Below are positions 38,245 to 50,009 of a DNA stretch of 64,000 nucleotides, piece by piece. The position numbers and the translations under genes were made by a program. The notes beneath the pieces were generated by a model. That model did not search any database, was not told where the DNA came from, and worked only from the letters and a program-made list of their open reading frames with translations. Source of the stretch: Lamellibrachia columna (taxonomy: Eukaryota; Annelida; Polychaeta; Sabellida; Siboglinidae); assembly GCA_963662155.1 (NCBI GenBank), contig OY759267.1:12771623-12835622 (forward strand), written 5' to 3'. Position 1 is the first letter of the stretch. Each line of letters starts with the position of its first letter.

Positions 38245-38619
38245 GTTGGTACTTCTACAAGTGGTGCTCCAAAGCAATGCATAAACTTGCTACAATTGCG
38301 TGAACACACAGTCAACATTAGTAACATATATTACTGTGGTAGTATAATTTTAGTTTTGTTTGAGGTTATTTCATTTTGTCAGAATGTTTGTTAAATTGTT
38401 TTTAAAACATTCATTCCATTACACATGATTATTGACTGTCAATCAACTCACTTAAATATTTATTTTATTCCAAGATTTTATGGTTTCATTATTTATTCAC
38501 ACTGGGAAATTTTATTGTATAGCTGGGCATACTTCAATTTTACATTTACCTGAACAAGTTACATAATATATATGTTCTTCTGAAACTATGCTAGTATTTT
38601 GTTGTTGCTACTACTACAT

Positions 38620-39495
38620 AGTATGTTTATGTGCAGGGATTACTTGAGGGTGTATCATGACCAATATACTACACCATATGTTTATGTGCAGGGATTACTT
38701 GAGGGAGTAGCATGTACAGTATACTACACAGTATGTTTATGTGCAGGGATTACTTGAGGGTGTATCATAAGCAATATACTACACAGTATGTTTATGTGCA
38801 TGGATTACTTGAGGGTGTAACATGTACAGTATACTACACAGTATGTTTATGTGCAGGGATTACTTGAGGGTGTAACATGTACAGTATACTACACAGTATG
38901 TTTATGTGCAGGGATTACTTGAGGGTGTAGCATATACAATATACTACACAGTATGTTTATGTGCATGGATTACTTGAGGGTGTAACATGTACAGTATACT
39001 ACACAGTATGTTTATGTGCATGGATTACTTGAGGGTGTAGCATGTACAATATACTACACAGTATGTTTATGTGCATGGATTACTTGAGGGTGTAGCATGT
39101 ACAATATACTACACAGTATGTTTATGTGCAGGGATTACTTGAGGGTGTAGCATGTACAATATACTACACAGTATGTTTATGTGCATGGATTACTTGAGGG
39201 TGTAACATGTACAGTATACTACACAGTATGTTTATGTGCATGGATTACTTGAGGGTGTAGCATGTACAATATACTACATAGTATGTTTATGTGCAGGGAT
39301 TACTTGAGGGTGTAGCTTGTACAATATGCTATACAGTATGTTTATGTGCAGGGATTACTTGAGGGTGTAGCATGTACAATATACTACACAGTATGTTTAT
39401 GTGCAGGGATTACTTGAGGGTGTAGCGTGTACAATATGCTATACAGTATGTTTATGTGCAGGAATTATTTGATGGTGTAGCATGTACAATATACT
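38620..39495 (+). repeat. 55-bp minisatellite upstream of exon 4
   Basis: About 16 copies of a unit containing tatgtttatgtgcaggga and ttacttgagggtgtagca. Each unit holds two cag trinucleotides that could resemble acceptors. No clear similarity to exon 4 is visible. It ends about 20 bp before the true acceptor. Confidence 0.9.
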
Positions 39496-39514
39496 GTCTC
39501 TGACTTTGTTTCAG

Positions 39515-39613
39515 TGTATGACATGGTACCCTTTCTGAAGGTTGTACTTGGCACGACATTGTCCGTGATGGCAATGACAAAACAGGATAACATGAAGTGG
39601 ATCTTCTCATCTG
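39515..39613 (+). CDS. MROH1: MROH1 exon 4
   Basis: The acceptor tttgtttcag follows a 55-bp tandem array. The encoded block reads YDMVPFLKVVLGTTLSVMAM then TKQDNMKW, characteristic of the family. It starts in phase 1 and ends in phase 1 at SSG with donor gtgacg. Confidence 0.92.
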
Positions 39614-39765
39614 GTGACGTGTTTTTAATACTGAAATCGGTAAACTGACGAATTTTAATGATATTACGTTATATACACAATGGAAGCACTAATCTGAAGC
39701 AGTAATCACAAAGCAAAAAACATAAATTCCAGCAGTAAATAACCCTGAAATTCTTTGATTTGAAG

Positions 39766-39917
39766 CTATTGCCAAGTTCAGTGAAGCAATAATGGACTAC
39801 GCAGCAAACATAGAGAACGCTCCAGATCCATCAGTGAGGACAGAGGTTTACTCACAGGAGATGGATGCAGCATATGATATTCTCTTTACACTTTGGCTCC
39901 AGTCAAAAGAGGTGAAG
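39766..39917 (+). CDS. MROH1: MROH1 exon 5
   Basis: The acceptor is gatttgaag (weak pyrimidine tract) and the donor AAG|gtaagc. Residues AIAKFSEAIMDYAANIENAP are followed by DPSVRTEVYSQEMDAAYDIL and LWLQSKEVK. This is one of the best conserved stretches of the family. It ends in phase 0. Confidence 0.94.
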
Positions 39918-40128
39918 GTAAGCTTTGTTTTGATATTTGCCTGTTCAAAAAAGAGCTGTATGTGTCATTATGCATTGATAAAATGGTTATATCAAAAGTA
40001 GCATGAACAGCCAAACTGATTTGACTCAAATAATTTAGATTAATAATACAAAATATTGAACATATGTAATTATTGTTAAACTGAAATAATTTTTTTTTAT
40101 GTTTATTTGAAAATAAGTATTGTTGCAG

Positions 40129-40269
40129 CTGAAGCAGATCGTTGTAGAAGCTCTAGGCCGCATGTCTCACATCATGAGTCGTAACAAGTTGGAAGAACAG
40201 TTTCCTCGACTCCTTCCTGCCATCCTGAACCTGTACCGCAGAAATATGGAACCCTACAATATCACACTG
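40129..40269 (+). CDS. MROH1: MROH1 exon 6
   Basis: The acceptor is tgttgcag and the donor CTG|gtgaga. There are 47 codons from LKQIVVEALGRMSHIM through LEEQFPRLLPAILNLYRR to YNITL, phase 0 at both ends. The following intron is almost entirely one 37-bp tandem array. Confidence 0.94.
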
Positions 40270-40289
40270 GTGAGAATCTGTTGTATTTG

Positions 40290-40860
40290 CCTTTAATGCC
40301 TTGTAACTCCCTCAGTGTTTTGTTCTCCTTCGTGCCTTGTAACTCCTGCAGTGTTGCGTTTTCTTTCTATGCCTTGTATTTCCTGCAGTGTTCTTTTTCC
40401 GTGCCTTGTAACTCCTGCAGTGTTCTTTTTCCGTGCCTTGTGATTCCTGCAGTGTTGCGTTCTCTTTCCGTGCCTTGTAACTCCCACAGTGTTGCGTTCT
40501 CTTTCCGTGCCTTGTATCTTCTGTAGTGTTGTGTTCTCCTTCCATGCCTTGTAAATCCTGCAGTGTTGCATTCTCTTTCCGTGCCTTGTAACTCCCACAG
40601 TGTTGTGTTCTCCTTCTGTGCCTTGTAACTCCTGCTGTGTTGTGTTCTCCTTCTGTGCCTTGTAACTCCCACAGTGTTGTGTTCTCTTTCTGTGCCTTGT
40701 AACTCCCACAGTGTTGTGTTCTCTTTATGTACCATGTAACTCCTGCTGTGTTGTGTTCTCCTTTGTGCCTTGTAACTCCTGCTGTGTTGTGTTCTCCTGT
40801 GCCTTGTAACTCCCACAGTGTTGTGTTCTCTTTCCATGCCTTGTATCTCAGTAATTCAAT
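40290..40860 (+). repeat. 37-bp minisatellite filling intron 6
   Basis: About 15 imperfect units of gtgccttgtaactcccacag followed by tgttgtgttctctttct. The pyrimidine-rich stretch plus cag recurs in nearly every unit, giving many acceptor-like sites before the real one at 40899. It occupies some 570 of the intron's 630 bp. Confidence 0.9.
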
Positions 40861-40899
40861 AGTGCCATGCAGTGCTAACAAAACAATTTTTAACCACAG

Positions 40900-40992
40900 G
40901 GTCTTTGTTTGCTACTTGATGCTGTGGTTCACAATGGTAGCACCATTGTTGGAGTGCATTTAGACAACCTACTGGCGGTGCTCTTTCCACTG
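40900..40992 (+). CDS. MROH1: MROH1 exon 7
   Basis: The acceptor is taaccacag and the donor CTG|gtgagt. There are 31 codons, GLCLLLDAVVHNGSTIVG to LLAVLFPL, phase 0 at both ends. The region aligns with the LLAAL helix that precedes the IC-P-V block in vertebrate proteins. Confidence 0.92.
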
Positions 40993-41445
40993 GTGAGTCA
41001 AGCAACATATCATATGAGGATGCATGCAGTAGTTTATAAAATGCCTAAACAAAGCACAATTATTCATAATGGTTTCATCAGCCCTCTGACATCAGTACTT
41101 ATAAATATGAACAGCAGAAAGCGAAGTATCGGGATTACCGTAATTAATGCAAGTTTGATGTACAATATACTAGAATGGCATAAATATCCAGCCTTTCTAG
41201 AAATAAGAAAACATACTCTTAGTTTTTGTGCAAAATTACATTCTGTTTATTCACAATGCATACTACCTACTGTGACTGCATTGACATTCCAGTTTCGTGG
41301 ATGACATGATTACTTCTCAAGAAACTTGTTAGATTTTTGTTCTGAATATTTTGGCTGCCTTACGCAGCCTTCATGGCTTCATCAGCAGATTGAGTTTACT
41401 ACTGGCCTTTGTTACGTACTACCCTATTTGTTTATCATGTGCCAG

Positions 41446-41524
41446 ATTTGTCAACCAGTTGACTACAGCTTGCCAATGACAGTGAAAAATCACAATGAAG
41501 TCCTGCGATGTTTTGCCATCCTTG
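41446..41524 (+). CDS. MROH1: MROH1 exon 8
   Basis: The acceptor is atgtgccag and the donor TTG|gtgagt. It encodes ICQPVDYSLPMTVK and NHNEVLRCFAIL, followed by one base of the next codon (phase 1). The EVLRCF motif is a family landmark. Confidence 0.93.
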
Positions 41525-41842
41525 GTGAGTAAACAGTGAATTAACACCAGAAGTTGCATGCAGTGAAGTTAGGATAGATTGAATGCAGTGCATAGTAAAT
41601 ACATTTCTTGGTTGTGTGTTCTGTTAATAGAATATCATTGATAGTTTTTGACTTGTTATTTGGCCATGACACACTTGAGACTGTAGAAACTATTGTCTTG
41701 AATGAGCCATCTACATCAGTCAAAGCATTCATTTTGTTTGACTGCATAGTGTAAGACTTTGAGACAACATTCTGGCTCATGATAAACTAGTCATTGTTAT
41801 TTGTGCTTTTGTCATTTATATGGATAGTTTTCTCTCTTCCAG

Positions 41843-41956
41843 TGGTTCCTTTCTCAGATCGACTTATCAACCACTTGCTGCAGAAGTTGGAGCCAAACAA
41901 TGACAAAGCAAAGATGGCCGTGCTTGCGATACTCAGACATCTCATCAACTCGTCAG
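41843..41956 (+). CDS. MROH1: MROH1 exon 9
   Basis: The acceptor is ctcttccag. Residues VVPFSDRLINHLLQKLEP, then NNDKAKMAVLAILRHLINSS, match the LLPKL...VLRHVINS block of the family. The donor CAG|gtcaca is unusual at +3 to +5, but the phase-1 join to exon 10 is consistent. Confidence 0.92.
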
Positions 41957-42244
41957 GTCACAGTACAGATATTTTGCACTGGTGTTTGTTTAACATGCCA
42001 AGTGGACCATATGTCACATATGGCATGAACTAACTTTGTATCACTAGACTGTTCACATCTGCAAGCAAACAAAATACAAGGTTAACTTTGGTGTACTACT
42101 AAAAGTTGCCAACTTGTCAAAGACCAGGAAAACAACATGATATACAACCTCCAAACTGGACAAATCATGCACTTTCAACCCTGACATAAAAATGGCTGCT
42201 CCATCTCCACCAATCACACTACCATTCTATGAAACTGGAGAACA

Positions 42245-43785
42245 CACGAGTGACTGGGTCATGTAACAGCTTCTAAGTCACCGTACAACCACTGCTAAGT
42301 CATCACGCAGCCACCGACTGAGTCATTTAGCAGCTTCTAAGTCATCACACCGCCACTGAGTCATGTGTCAGAATCTAAATCATCACACAGCCACTTTCTG
42401 AGTCATGTACCAGCTTCTAAGTCATCACACAGCCACTGAGTCGTGTCACAATCTAAATCATCACATAGCCACTGGCTGAGTCATACACCAGCTGCTAAGT
42501 CATCGCACAGCCACCGAGTCGTGTCAGCATCTAAATCATCACACAACCACTTTCTGAGTCGTGTCAGCTTCTAAGTCATCACAGAACCACCGAGTCATGT
42601 GTCAGCATCTAAATCATCACACAGCCACTTTCTGGGTCATGTACCAGCTTCTAAGTCATCACACAGCCACTGAGTCATGTATCAGCATCTAAATCATCAC
42701 ACAGCCACTTTCTGAGTCATGTACCAGGTGCTAAGTCATCACACAGCCTCTGAGTCATGTGTCAGCATCTAAGTCATCACACAGCCACTGGCTGAGTCAT
42801 ATACCAGCTTCTAAGTCATCACACAGCCACTGAGTTGTGTCAGCATCTAAGTCATCACACGGCCACTGGCTGAGTCATGTACCAGCTTCTACGTCATCAC
42901 CCAGCCACTGCGTCATGTGTCAGCATCTAAGTCATAACACGGCCGCTGGCTGAGTCATGTACCAGCTTCTAAGTCATCACACAGCCACTGAATCGTGTAG
43001 TAGCTTCTAAATCATCACACAGGCATTGACTGAGTCATGTAGTAGCTTCTAAGTCATCACACAGCCACTGACTGAGTCATGTAGCAGTGTCTTAGCCATC
43101 ACACAGCCATTGAGTCATAGCAACTTCTAAGTCATCACACAGCCACTGACTGAGTCGTGCCAATGTCTAAGCCCTCACACAGCCACTGAGTCATGTAGCA
43201 GCGTCTAAGCCATCACACAGCCATTGACTGATTCATGTGCCAATGTCGAAACCATCACACAGCCACTGAGCATGTAGCAGCTTCTAAGTCATCACACAGC
43301 CACTTAGTCATGTAGCAGCGTCTAAGCCATCACACAGCCACTGACTGAGTCATGTGCCAATGTCTAAACCATCACACAGCCACTAAGTCATGTAGCAGCG
43401 TCTAAGCCATCACACAGCCATTGACTGATTCATGTGCCAATGTCGAAACCATCACACAGCCACTGAGCATGTAGCAGATTCTAAGTCATCACACAGCCAC
43501 TTAGTCATGTAGCAGCGTCTAAGCCATCACACAGCCATTGGCTGAGTCATGTGCCAATGTCTAAACCATCACACAGCCACTGAGTCATGTAGCAGCGTCT
43601 AAGCCATCACACAGCCATTGGCTGATTCATGTGCCAATGTCTAAACCATCACACAGCCACTGAGTATGTAGCAGCGTCTAAGCCATCACACAGCCACTGA
43701 CTGAGTCATGTGACAATGTGTAAACCATCACACAGCCACTGAGTCATGTAGCAGCTTCTAAGTCATCACACAGCCACTGAGTCAT
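42245..43785 (+). repeat. Large 36-42 bp minisatellite in intron 9
   Basis: Roughly 40 units alternate phrases such as tcatcacacagccactgac, tgagtcatgtagcagc and ttctaag. Unit length varies. There is no similarity to neighbouring exons. Confidence 0.9.
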
Positions 43786-44115
43786 ACTAGAGCTCATGGA
43801 GACAACTGTTCCACCCCTGCTCTGGGAATGAGCCACAGACATTGGCACATGAGCTGCCATGCTGCCTGCGTTGACTTGACTTAAGCCTTTTTACTCTCTG
43901 GCAGAACCTAGGTCATTAATGACACTTTCTTACCGGACTCAGTTTTAAGCTTGCATTTCCAGTTGTTTCCTTCTACAGCCTGCTTTTGCCTTCTCTGCTT
44001 CCATTTATCTGCACCAGATGTTTCTCAGCTTCCATGTGAGTGCCTGTCTTGTGATGTGTTGGATTCCTGTGAGTATGGCCTATCCAATTCCTCCTTTCAA
44101 TTTGAATGCCAGGTG

Positions 44116-44540
44116 AAACAAGAACTTGATTTGTTTTAGATTAGGAGTGTAGTACCTATTGTGGCAGATTAATCATAGACCAGATAAACAAGAACTTGAT
44201 TTGTTTTAGATTAGGAGTGTAGTACCTATTGTGGCATATTAATCATAGACCAGATAAACAAGAACTTGATTTGTTTTAGATTAGGAGTGTAGTACCTATT
44301 GTGGCAGATTAATCATAGACCAGATAAACAAGAACTTGATTTGTTTTAGATTAGGAGTGTAGTACCTATTGTGGCAGATTAATCATAGACCAGATAAACA
44401 AGAACTTGATTTGTTTTAGATTAGGAGTGTAGTACCTATTGTGGCAGATTAATCAGACCAGATAAACAAGAACTTGATTTGTTTTAGATTAGGAGTGTAG
44501 TACCTATTGTGGCAGATTAATCATAGACCAGATAAACAAG
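44116..44540 (+). repeat. 70-bp tandem repeat, about six copies
   Basis: Nearly identical units start with aaacaagaacttgatttg. One unit lacks three bases. The low divergence indicates a recent expansion. Confidence 0.93.
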
Positions 44541-45384
44541 GGGAGTTTCCATGTGAATTTTTTTACTGCCAGTGAAAATTTCATATATATAACAAGTCTC
44601 CTACCAGGTCTATTCCAAACCATATATGGGATTGGCTTAACAAAAGAACTATACAGTAATGCAGCAACTGAATAATCTGTCCTCCGGTTAACTGGTAATC
44701 AACATTCATTATGCATACAACCCAACAAAGGCGGCTTCCACAACATTTCTTATTGTCTTGGTGTAACAGATGGCACACAAACAAGTTCCTGTCATATAAC
44801 GCATTACTGATGTGTGTATGTGTGCGTGCGTATGGTGGTATTGCCATGTAACATAGGTATCGACCATGCCCTATCTATGACCCATCTCCCAACTAGATAC
44901 CCCTCTTAAAAACTAACCAACATTTATAAGAAAAACAAATTATAACCACCTTACCTCCAGTGATAGCTTGCTAAATGATTGTATAGTTCACTTTGGTCAA
45001 CTGTTCGTACACATTGAAACAACGCTGACACAATGCTGACACAACGCTGACACAATGCCAGTAGGTGTTACTACTCTTTCATCCTGGGTTTCATGACCTG
45101 CCCAAGTGCTGACTACACTGTAAATACACACATCTGTGCACCACCAAATCACTTTTGTCTCCCTCTTCTATGTTTGGCAAAACCACCTATTGCATCCATT
45201 CCATATGCCATGGTGTCTTTCTTCTATTACTGCATATTTTCTATGACTTACCAAATAACACTGGAAAATATATACCTGCCGACCATATCCTAACTAACCT
45301 AATTTAACAAGATTTAACAAGTTTGGTATCCAAGGTAATAGACCCAGATGGCAAGTGGACAAGAAACCATTGGTTTAACGAGAG

Positions 45385-46060
45385 TCCAACAATTGTTCAA
45401 CTATGTGTAACCCGCACTTGTAAGAAATTTGTCAATTTTGTTTTTAAACGTATTCACGCTGCTAGCATTTACACAATCTGTAAATAATCTGTTCCATTAA
45501 TTTCTGTCCTCTTTGACAATGAGAACTTCCTGATATACAGTCTACACTGATCCTTTACTAATGTTACCTTGTCCTCTAGTTTGACTATCTTTTTTAAGTG
45601 AGAAAAAATATTTCAATCAATATTTTCATACCCATTCAATATCCTAAAAACTTCAATTTGATATCCTCTTAACTTCCTTGTCTGAATGGTTGTTAAACCA
45701 CATTCATTTAGACGTTCTTCATATCTAAGATCTCTCAGTTCTGGAATCATTTTAGTTGCTATCTTCTGTATTCGTTCTAGTGTATCTATATCCTTCTTAC
45801 AGTAATGTCTCCAAGCTTTTGTACAGTGCTCTAAATGAGGCCTAACTATTGCTTTATTCAGAGGTATAATTAGCTCTTTTTCCGTATAAGGAATTTGATT
45901 ACACTTTGAAGCTGCAATACCACACTGCTCTGAAAAGTTCATAGCAGCACTTGTTACTCCTTTCTTTTATGGTAGTACCTAGAACAGTATCTCCCATTTT
46001 GTAGTTTACATCCAAGTTCCCATGTCTTGTGTGTAGACATTTACATTTCCCAAAATTTAA
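45385..46060 (-). pseudogene. LINE C-terminal relic in intron 9
   Basis: The minus frame 45942-45613 reads PLNKAIVRPHLEHCTKAWRH, then KKDIDTLERIQKIATKMIPE and RDLRYEERLNECGLTTIQTR. This is the region after the reverse transcriptase in CR1-group LINEs. Upstream scraps (KCKCLHTRHGN, MGDTVLGTT) extend it. The piece after 45610 is frameshifted. Inserted antisense to MROH1. Confidence 0.85.
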
Positions 46061-46576
46061 TAACATCAGCCATAGCAGATCCCAGAGGTATGAAATGCTA
46101 CAACACCTGCACCAACATAACTACAAAGTTGCATATTACATAAAATCAGCCGACCATGTTTCACCTGCCAGAGGGCTAACATACAATACATTCCACGCCT
46201 ATCCCCAGTCACACAAACCACTGTCGCACATGTTTAATTTCACAACCAGAAATCATGACAATTCACTTGGTTCTTGATTTGTTATTTCTCATACTGCTTC
46301 ATTACTAATTGTTTTTGGCCATCATATCCTTAGAATTATCCCAAGACGTGTTAACAAAACAAAACTGCCTGTGTGACCCACAAATAACTTGACACAAGGT
46401 GCAAGTTTATGGCTGAAAGTCATAAGCCTCTATATGTCGACAGCAAAACACATTAATTATTTAGAAACAAATTGCTGTATGATTATTTTAGAAAAAAACA
46501 GTCACTCATATTAAGTTGCATTAAACAAGATAAATGTAAATGTCCTGTCTGTTATCTGTGAGTGATTCGCTTGCAG
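45961..46576 (+). other. Remainder of intron 9, no gene seen
   Basis: Beyond the LINE edge the sequence is AT-rich and unremarkable up to the exon 10 acceptor. The section 44541-45384 on the other side of the LINE is likewise without recognised content. Confidence 0.5.
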
Positions 46577-46650
46577 GTCCACATATAGAGGACAAACAGG
46601 CCTTGATCATGTCCGGTCTGAAGGCACTGCTTTCTGAGAACAGTAACAAG
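46577..46650 (+). CDS. MROH1: MROH1 exon 10
   Basis: A short exon with acceptor cttgcag and donor AAG|gtatgc. It completes the split glycine codon and encodes PHIEDKQALIMSGLKALLSE then NSNK, ending in phase 0. Confidence 0.91.
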
Positions 46651-47782
46651 GTATGCTATCTTTCTCTCGTTGCACTTATTCTTTATGTTAACACACTTAT
46701 TCTTTGTGCTAACATACTTTCAAAACTGTCTTTGGATCCCTTTCAGGCATTTTGCAGTTGTGCACTTTTTTAAGCTGTTCAGTTTAAAGTGATCAATGGT
46801 GAACTTCCACATTGTACACCATTTGGTTATTCATAACAGTGCTTTAAACAATCATAGCAAATAATTATCATAAATATATGAATAATGTATCATTTTGTTG
46901 GTAAAAACTTTCTATTATATAATGCAATCATAATATCTACACCACATGAATTAATCATGGGGACATTACTATCTGAGTTTCATCAAAACAGACAGCAAAA
47001 ATATAAAACTAATGTTCAAGAGGATAGATGCAAAATAAAACAAAAATGATATATGTTGAGAACTATTATGATTTTCACCAACACTGGACTAAAGTGATTC
47101 AGGCTCATTGCCTCTATGTTTATGTTGTTTAATGTGGTAGAGCCGGCAGCCGCCGACAATAAAAATCTCACCTACAGCTTGCTGATTATTCACCTCAAAG
47201 AAGCCTGCAAAGTCATTCTGACTGTCTGAACTAGTATGATAATGTAGTTCCCTAATGCTGTCAGGCATTTGCCAAAATATTGATGTGGAAACTTGAAATA
47301 TAAGATGGCGACAAAATGTCAACAACCAGCCGAAAGAAGACCACCACAATGTGTTTTGTATTCGTGGTTTTCATTTGATGCATGAAGTCAGGTCATTCAT
47401 GTAAATTTGTTTGAATAGGCCAATCAGAGCTTTCGTTTTCCTTGCTTATACACTATAAATTTAGTATGCAGAGCATAGTAAGATTAGCCAAATTGAGGCA
47501 CCAACTATGTCATATGTTTTCTGAGCTAGATTCTCATTAGCTATCATTGGATCCACTCACAGTCACCTGTCACCTAGGATTAATAATTAAGTATACATAC
47601 ATTCGTGATGGGTGAATGTAACTAAACACTTTCAAATGACATTTAACCATGTAGTGTTGCCCATCAATTAATATAATGTATAATTATTGTATTACTGTTG
47701 TTGTTGTTGTGGTGTCTTTACAAAATGGCAAACACTGATCAGTACACAGTTATTGTTAGACTGCTTACTTGCTAATTTACAG

Positions 47783-47905
47783 GTGAAAAAGGTCCTAGCA
47801 CAAACAGTGATTGCAATGGCCCATCACAGCTACCTGGAGATGGAGGGGGGGCATCTCTACATTGAGTTCATAGTGCATCAGTGCGCCCTTCCACCAGACC
47901 CACAG
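47783..47905 (+). CDS. MROH1: MROH1 exon 11
   Basis: The acceptor is aatttacag and the donor CAG|gtgagt. There are 41 codons, VKKVLAQTVIAMAHHSYLEM to FIVHQCALPPDPQ, phase 0. The AMAHH and QCALPP motifs are near-diagnostic of MROH1. The last ~25 bp and the donor are tandemly copied downstream. Confidence 0.95.
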
Positions 47906-47971
47906 GTGAGTTCAAAGTGCGCCCTTCCACCAAACCCACAGGTGAGCATAGTGCACCCTTCCACCAGAACA
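47906..47971 (+). repeat. Exon 11 donor-derived array, left part
   Basis: After exon 11 the sequence gcgcccttccaccaaaccca ending in cag|gtgagc repeats with a 36-bp period. It is cut at about 47971 by mobile elements and resumes at 52,740. Confidence 0.85.
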
Positions 47972-48122
47972 GGTTCACAGACTTATTGGCTCAAGGATAG
48001 GATGTTTTTCACATTTTTGGTCAATAGTGTGCAAGCTAGCTACTAACTGAGAAAACTTTGTTATAAGCCCCTGGGTTTTGTTCAAACATTACCCAGCATG
48101 GCAGGCTGGCGGCTAGGGTTGG
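47972..48122 (-). mobile_element. hAT-like element copy 2, left piece
   Basis: Reverse complement of about 37690-37835 of copy 1 (phrases such as ggctcaaggataggatgt and agcccctggg). The outer terminus is missing. It continues at 51393 after the LINE. Confidence 0.75.
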
Positions 48123-48895
48123 GAAGTTTACGAGAAAAGATGGCTGGTATCGCGGTTTCTCTCTACAACTGAAGTAGACGACATATTCCATGAACTGCAC
48201 TCAGTAAGGAAGAAATGCAGTAAAAACATCATCGCCTCGCACCTCAACATAAACAGTCTGAGAAACAAATTTCACAACCTGTCAGACTTATTCACAAGTA
48301 CTCTAGTGGACATTCTGTTTATCAGCGAGACTAAATTAGATCCGTCTTTCAAATAGGCTCAGTTTGAGGTCTCCGGTTACAAGTTTTTCCGAAAAGACCA
48401 GACTGTGGAGAGCATCATCATAGAAACAACAGTATGTGGATGAAAATGGGTGATTGTCTGCACCTATTAGCCACCTTCGATGCTGAACTCTACTTTTATT
48501 GACAATTTCACTTCTGGTATTGAAAAACTGCATGTATATTTCTACAATATCTTTGTTGTCGAAGATTTAAATTATGACCTCGACCAACCAGACAAATCTC
48601 AACCTTTGCAAACAGTCTGTGATATTTGATTTTAGCAATCTTATCAAGAAGCTAACATGAACGCACCCCCATCGATTTTGGATGTTATCCTAACAAATAG
48701 ACCATCCCTTCTGTTTAACCTCACAAATATCACATGCCATGCAGCATTAGTGACTGGCACAACCTTATTTCTGCTGTCATTGAGGGTGTGGCCCCTCCCC
48801 CAAAGAAACGTAAAATCAAATGTTGCAGCTAGAAAAAACTTTGATGAGGAGGTTTTCAGTGAGGCGGTGAAAGAACAAATTTTCAAAACCAAACA
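48123..48895 (+). pseudogene. LINE relic, endonuclease part
   Basis: Broken frames encode an apurinic-type endonuclease. ASHLNINSLRNKF and LFISETKLDPSF (catalytic N and E blocks) lie at about 48235-48355. DLNYDLDQP and SILDVILTNRPSLLFNL lie at 48560-48720. Stops and frameshifts are present. The order is right for a Jockey/CR1-group LINE ORF2 and continues at 50010. Confidence 0.8.
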
Positions 48896-48899
48896 AATG

Positions 48900-50009
48900 C
48901 AAAGCAGCCTTTAAAAATATATCTGGCACATTATCTTGCCCACAACACCTTCCATTCAGAGTGCTGCAAGGATCCGTCCTTGGCCCTGTTCTGTTCAGCT
49001 TATATACTACATCACTCAGCCAAGTCATTACTAATCATAATCTCAGTCATTACCTGTATGCTGATGACACGCAGTTTTACATATCACTTTCACAATCAAA
49101 TGCACAAGAATCTGTTTCGACTTTAAGTGATTGTCTTACTGATATCTTGTTTTGGATGGAATCAAGTAAGCTAAAGCTTAATCCAGATAAACAGACCTTA
49201 TCATTATTGGCACTAAACAACAACGAAATAGGGTCATCAACCATTTTCCAGTTAAACTGCTTGGCAGTGATACATTCCCATCAGATACTGTTCGTAATCT
49301 AGGTGTTGTCTTTGATAGTGACTTCAACTTTCGCCAACATATTTCTCAAGTATGTAAATCCTGTTTTTATCATATAAGTGATCTCCATCGAATTCTGCTG
49401 CACATATCTATATCTACTGCTAAAACAATATCAACAGTATTAATTAGTCATGACTATTGTAATTCCCTACTAAATAACATTGCTAAAAGACACTTGGATA
49501 AACTCCAACGAGTACAAAAGTGTCTGGTACGTGTGGTTCTCAGGGTGCCTTGGTTTTCACCATCACTACCACTACTTAAACAGTTACACTGACTTCCAGT
49601 TTCTTATCGAATTTTAAGCTCTCCACTCTTACATATCATGCTCTATCTACACAATCTATACCCTACTTGGCTAGTCTCCTGCACCTTTCAGATATCCCTA
49701 GGCAGCTCAGATCATCAGTTTCACAACAACTTATTGTGCCTAAAACAAAACTTAACTTGGGTAAACGTGCATTCTCTGTCACTGTACCTAGGGTTTGGAA
49801 TGAACTCCCCATCATTTTGAAAACATCTGAAACTATAACTCAAGACATATTTATTCCAAATTGCATTTCGACCATAAATCTTCTGTTGTCCCTCATTCTT
49901 ATAATGACTTTTGCATGTCCCTGTTCACCATTATGCTTAATGATTCTGTTTTGTTGCCCCTCTGAGTCAGGTTCCTGAGGATATAGGCACCATAGAATTA
50001 TTATTATTA
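48900..50009 (+). pseudogene. L2-like LINE 3' fragment inserted in another LINE
   Basis: The frame VLQGSVLGPVLFSLYTTSLS, then HYLYADDTQFYISLS and WMESSKLKLNPDK, gives reverse transcriptase motifs including YADD. Later frames give the C-terminal region. It ends in attattatta. The last ~150 bp match 10592-10770, so this is a repeated family. Truncated at the 5' end, as is usual for LINEs. Confidence 0.85.

Noticed and set aside
40293..40881. Three long minus-strand repetitive frames (138-189 residues)
   Set aside because: They are by-products of the intron 6 minisatellite, antisense to MROH1.
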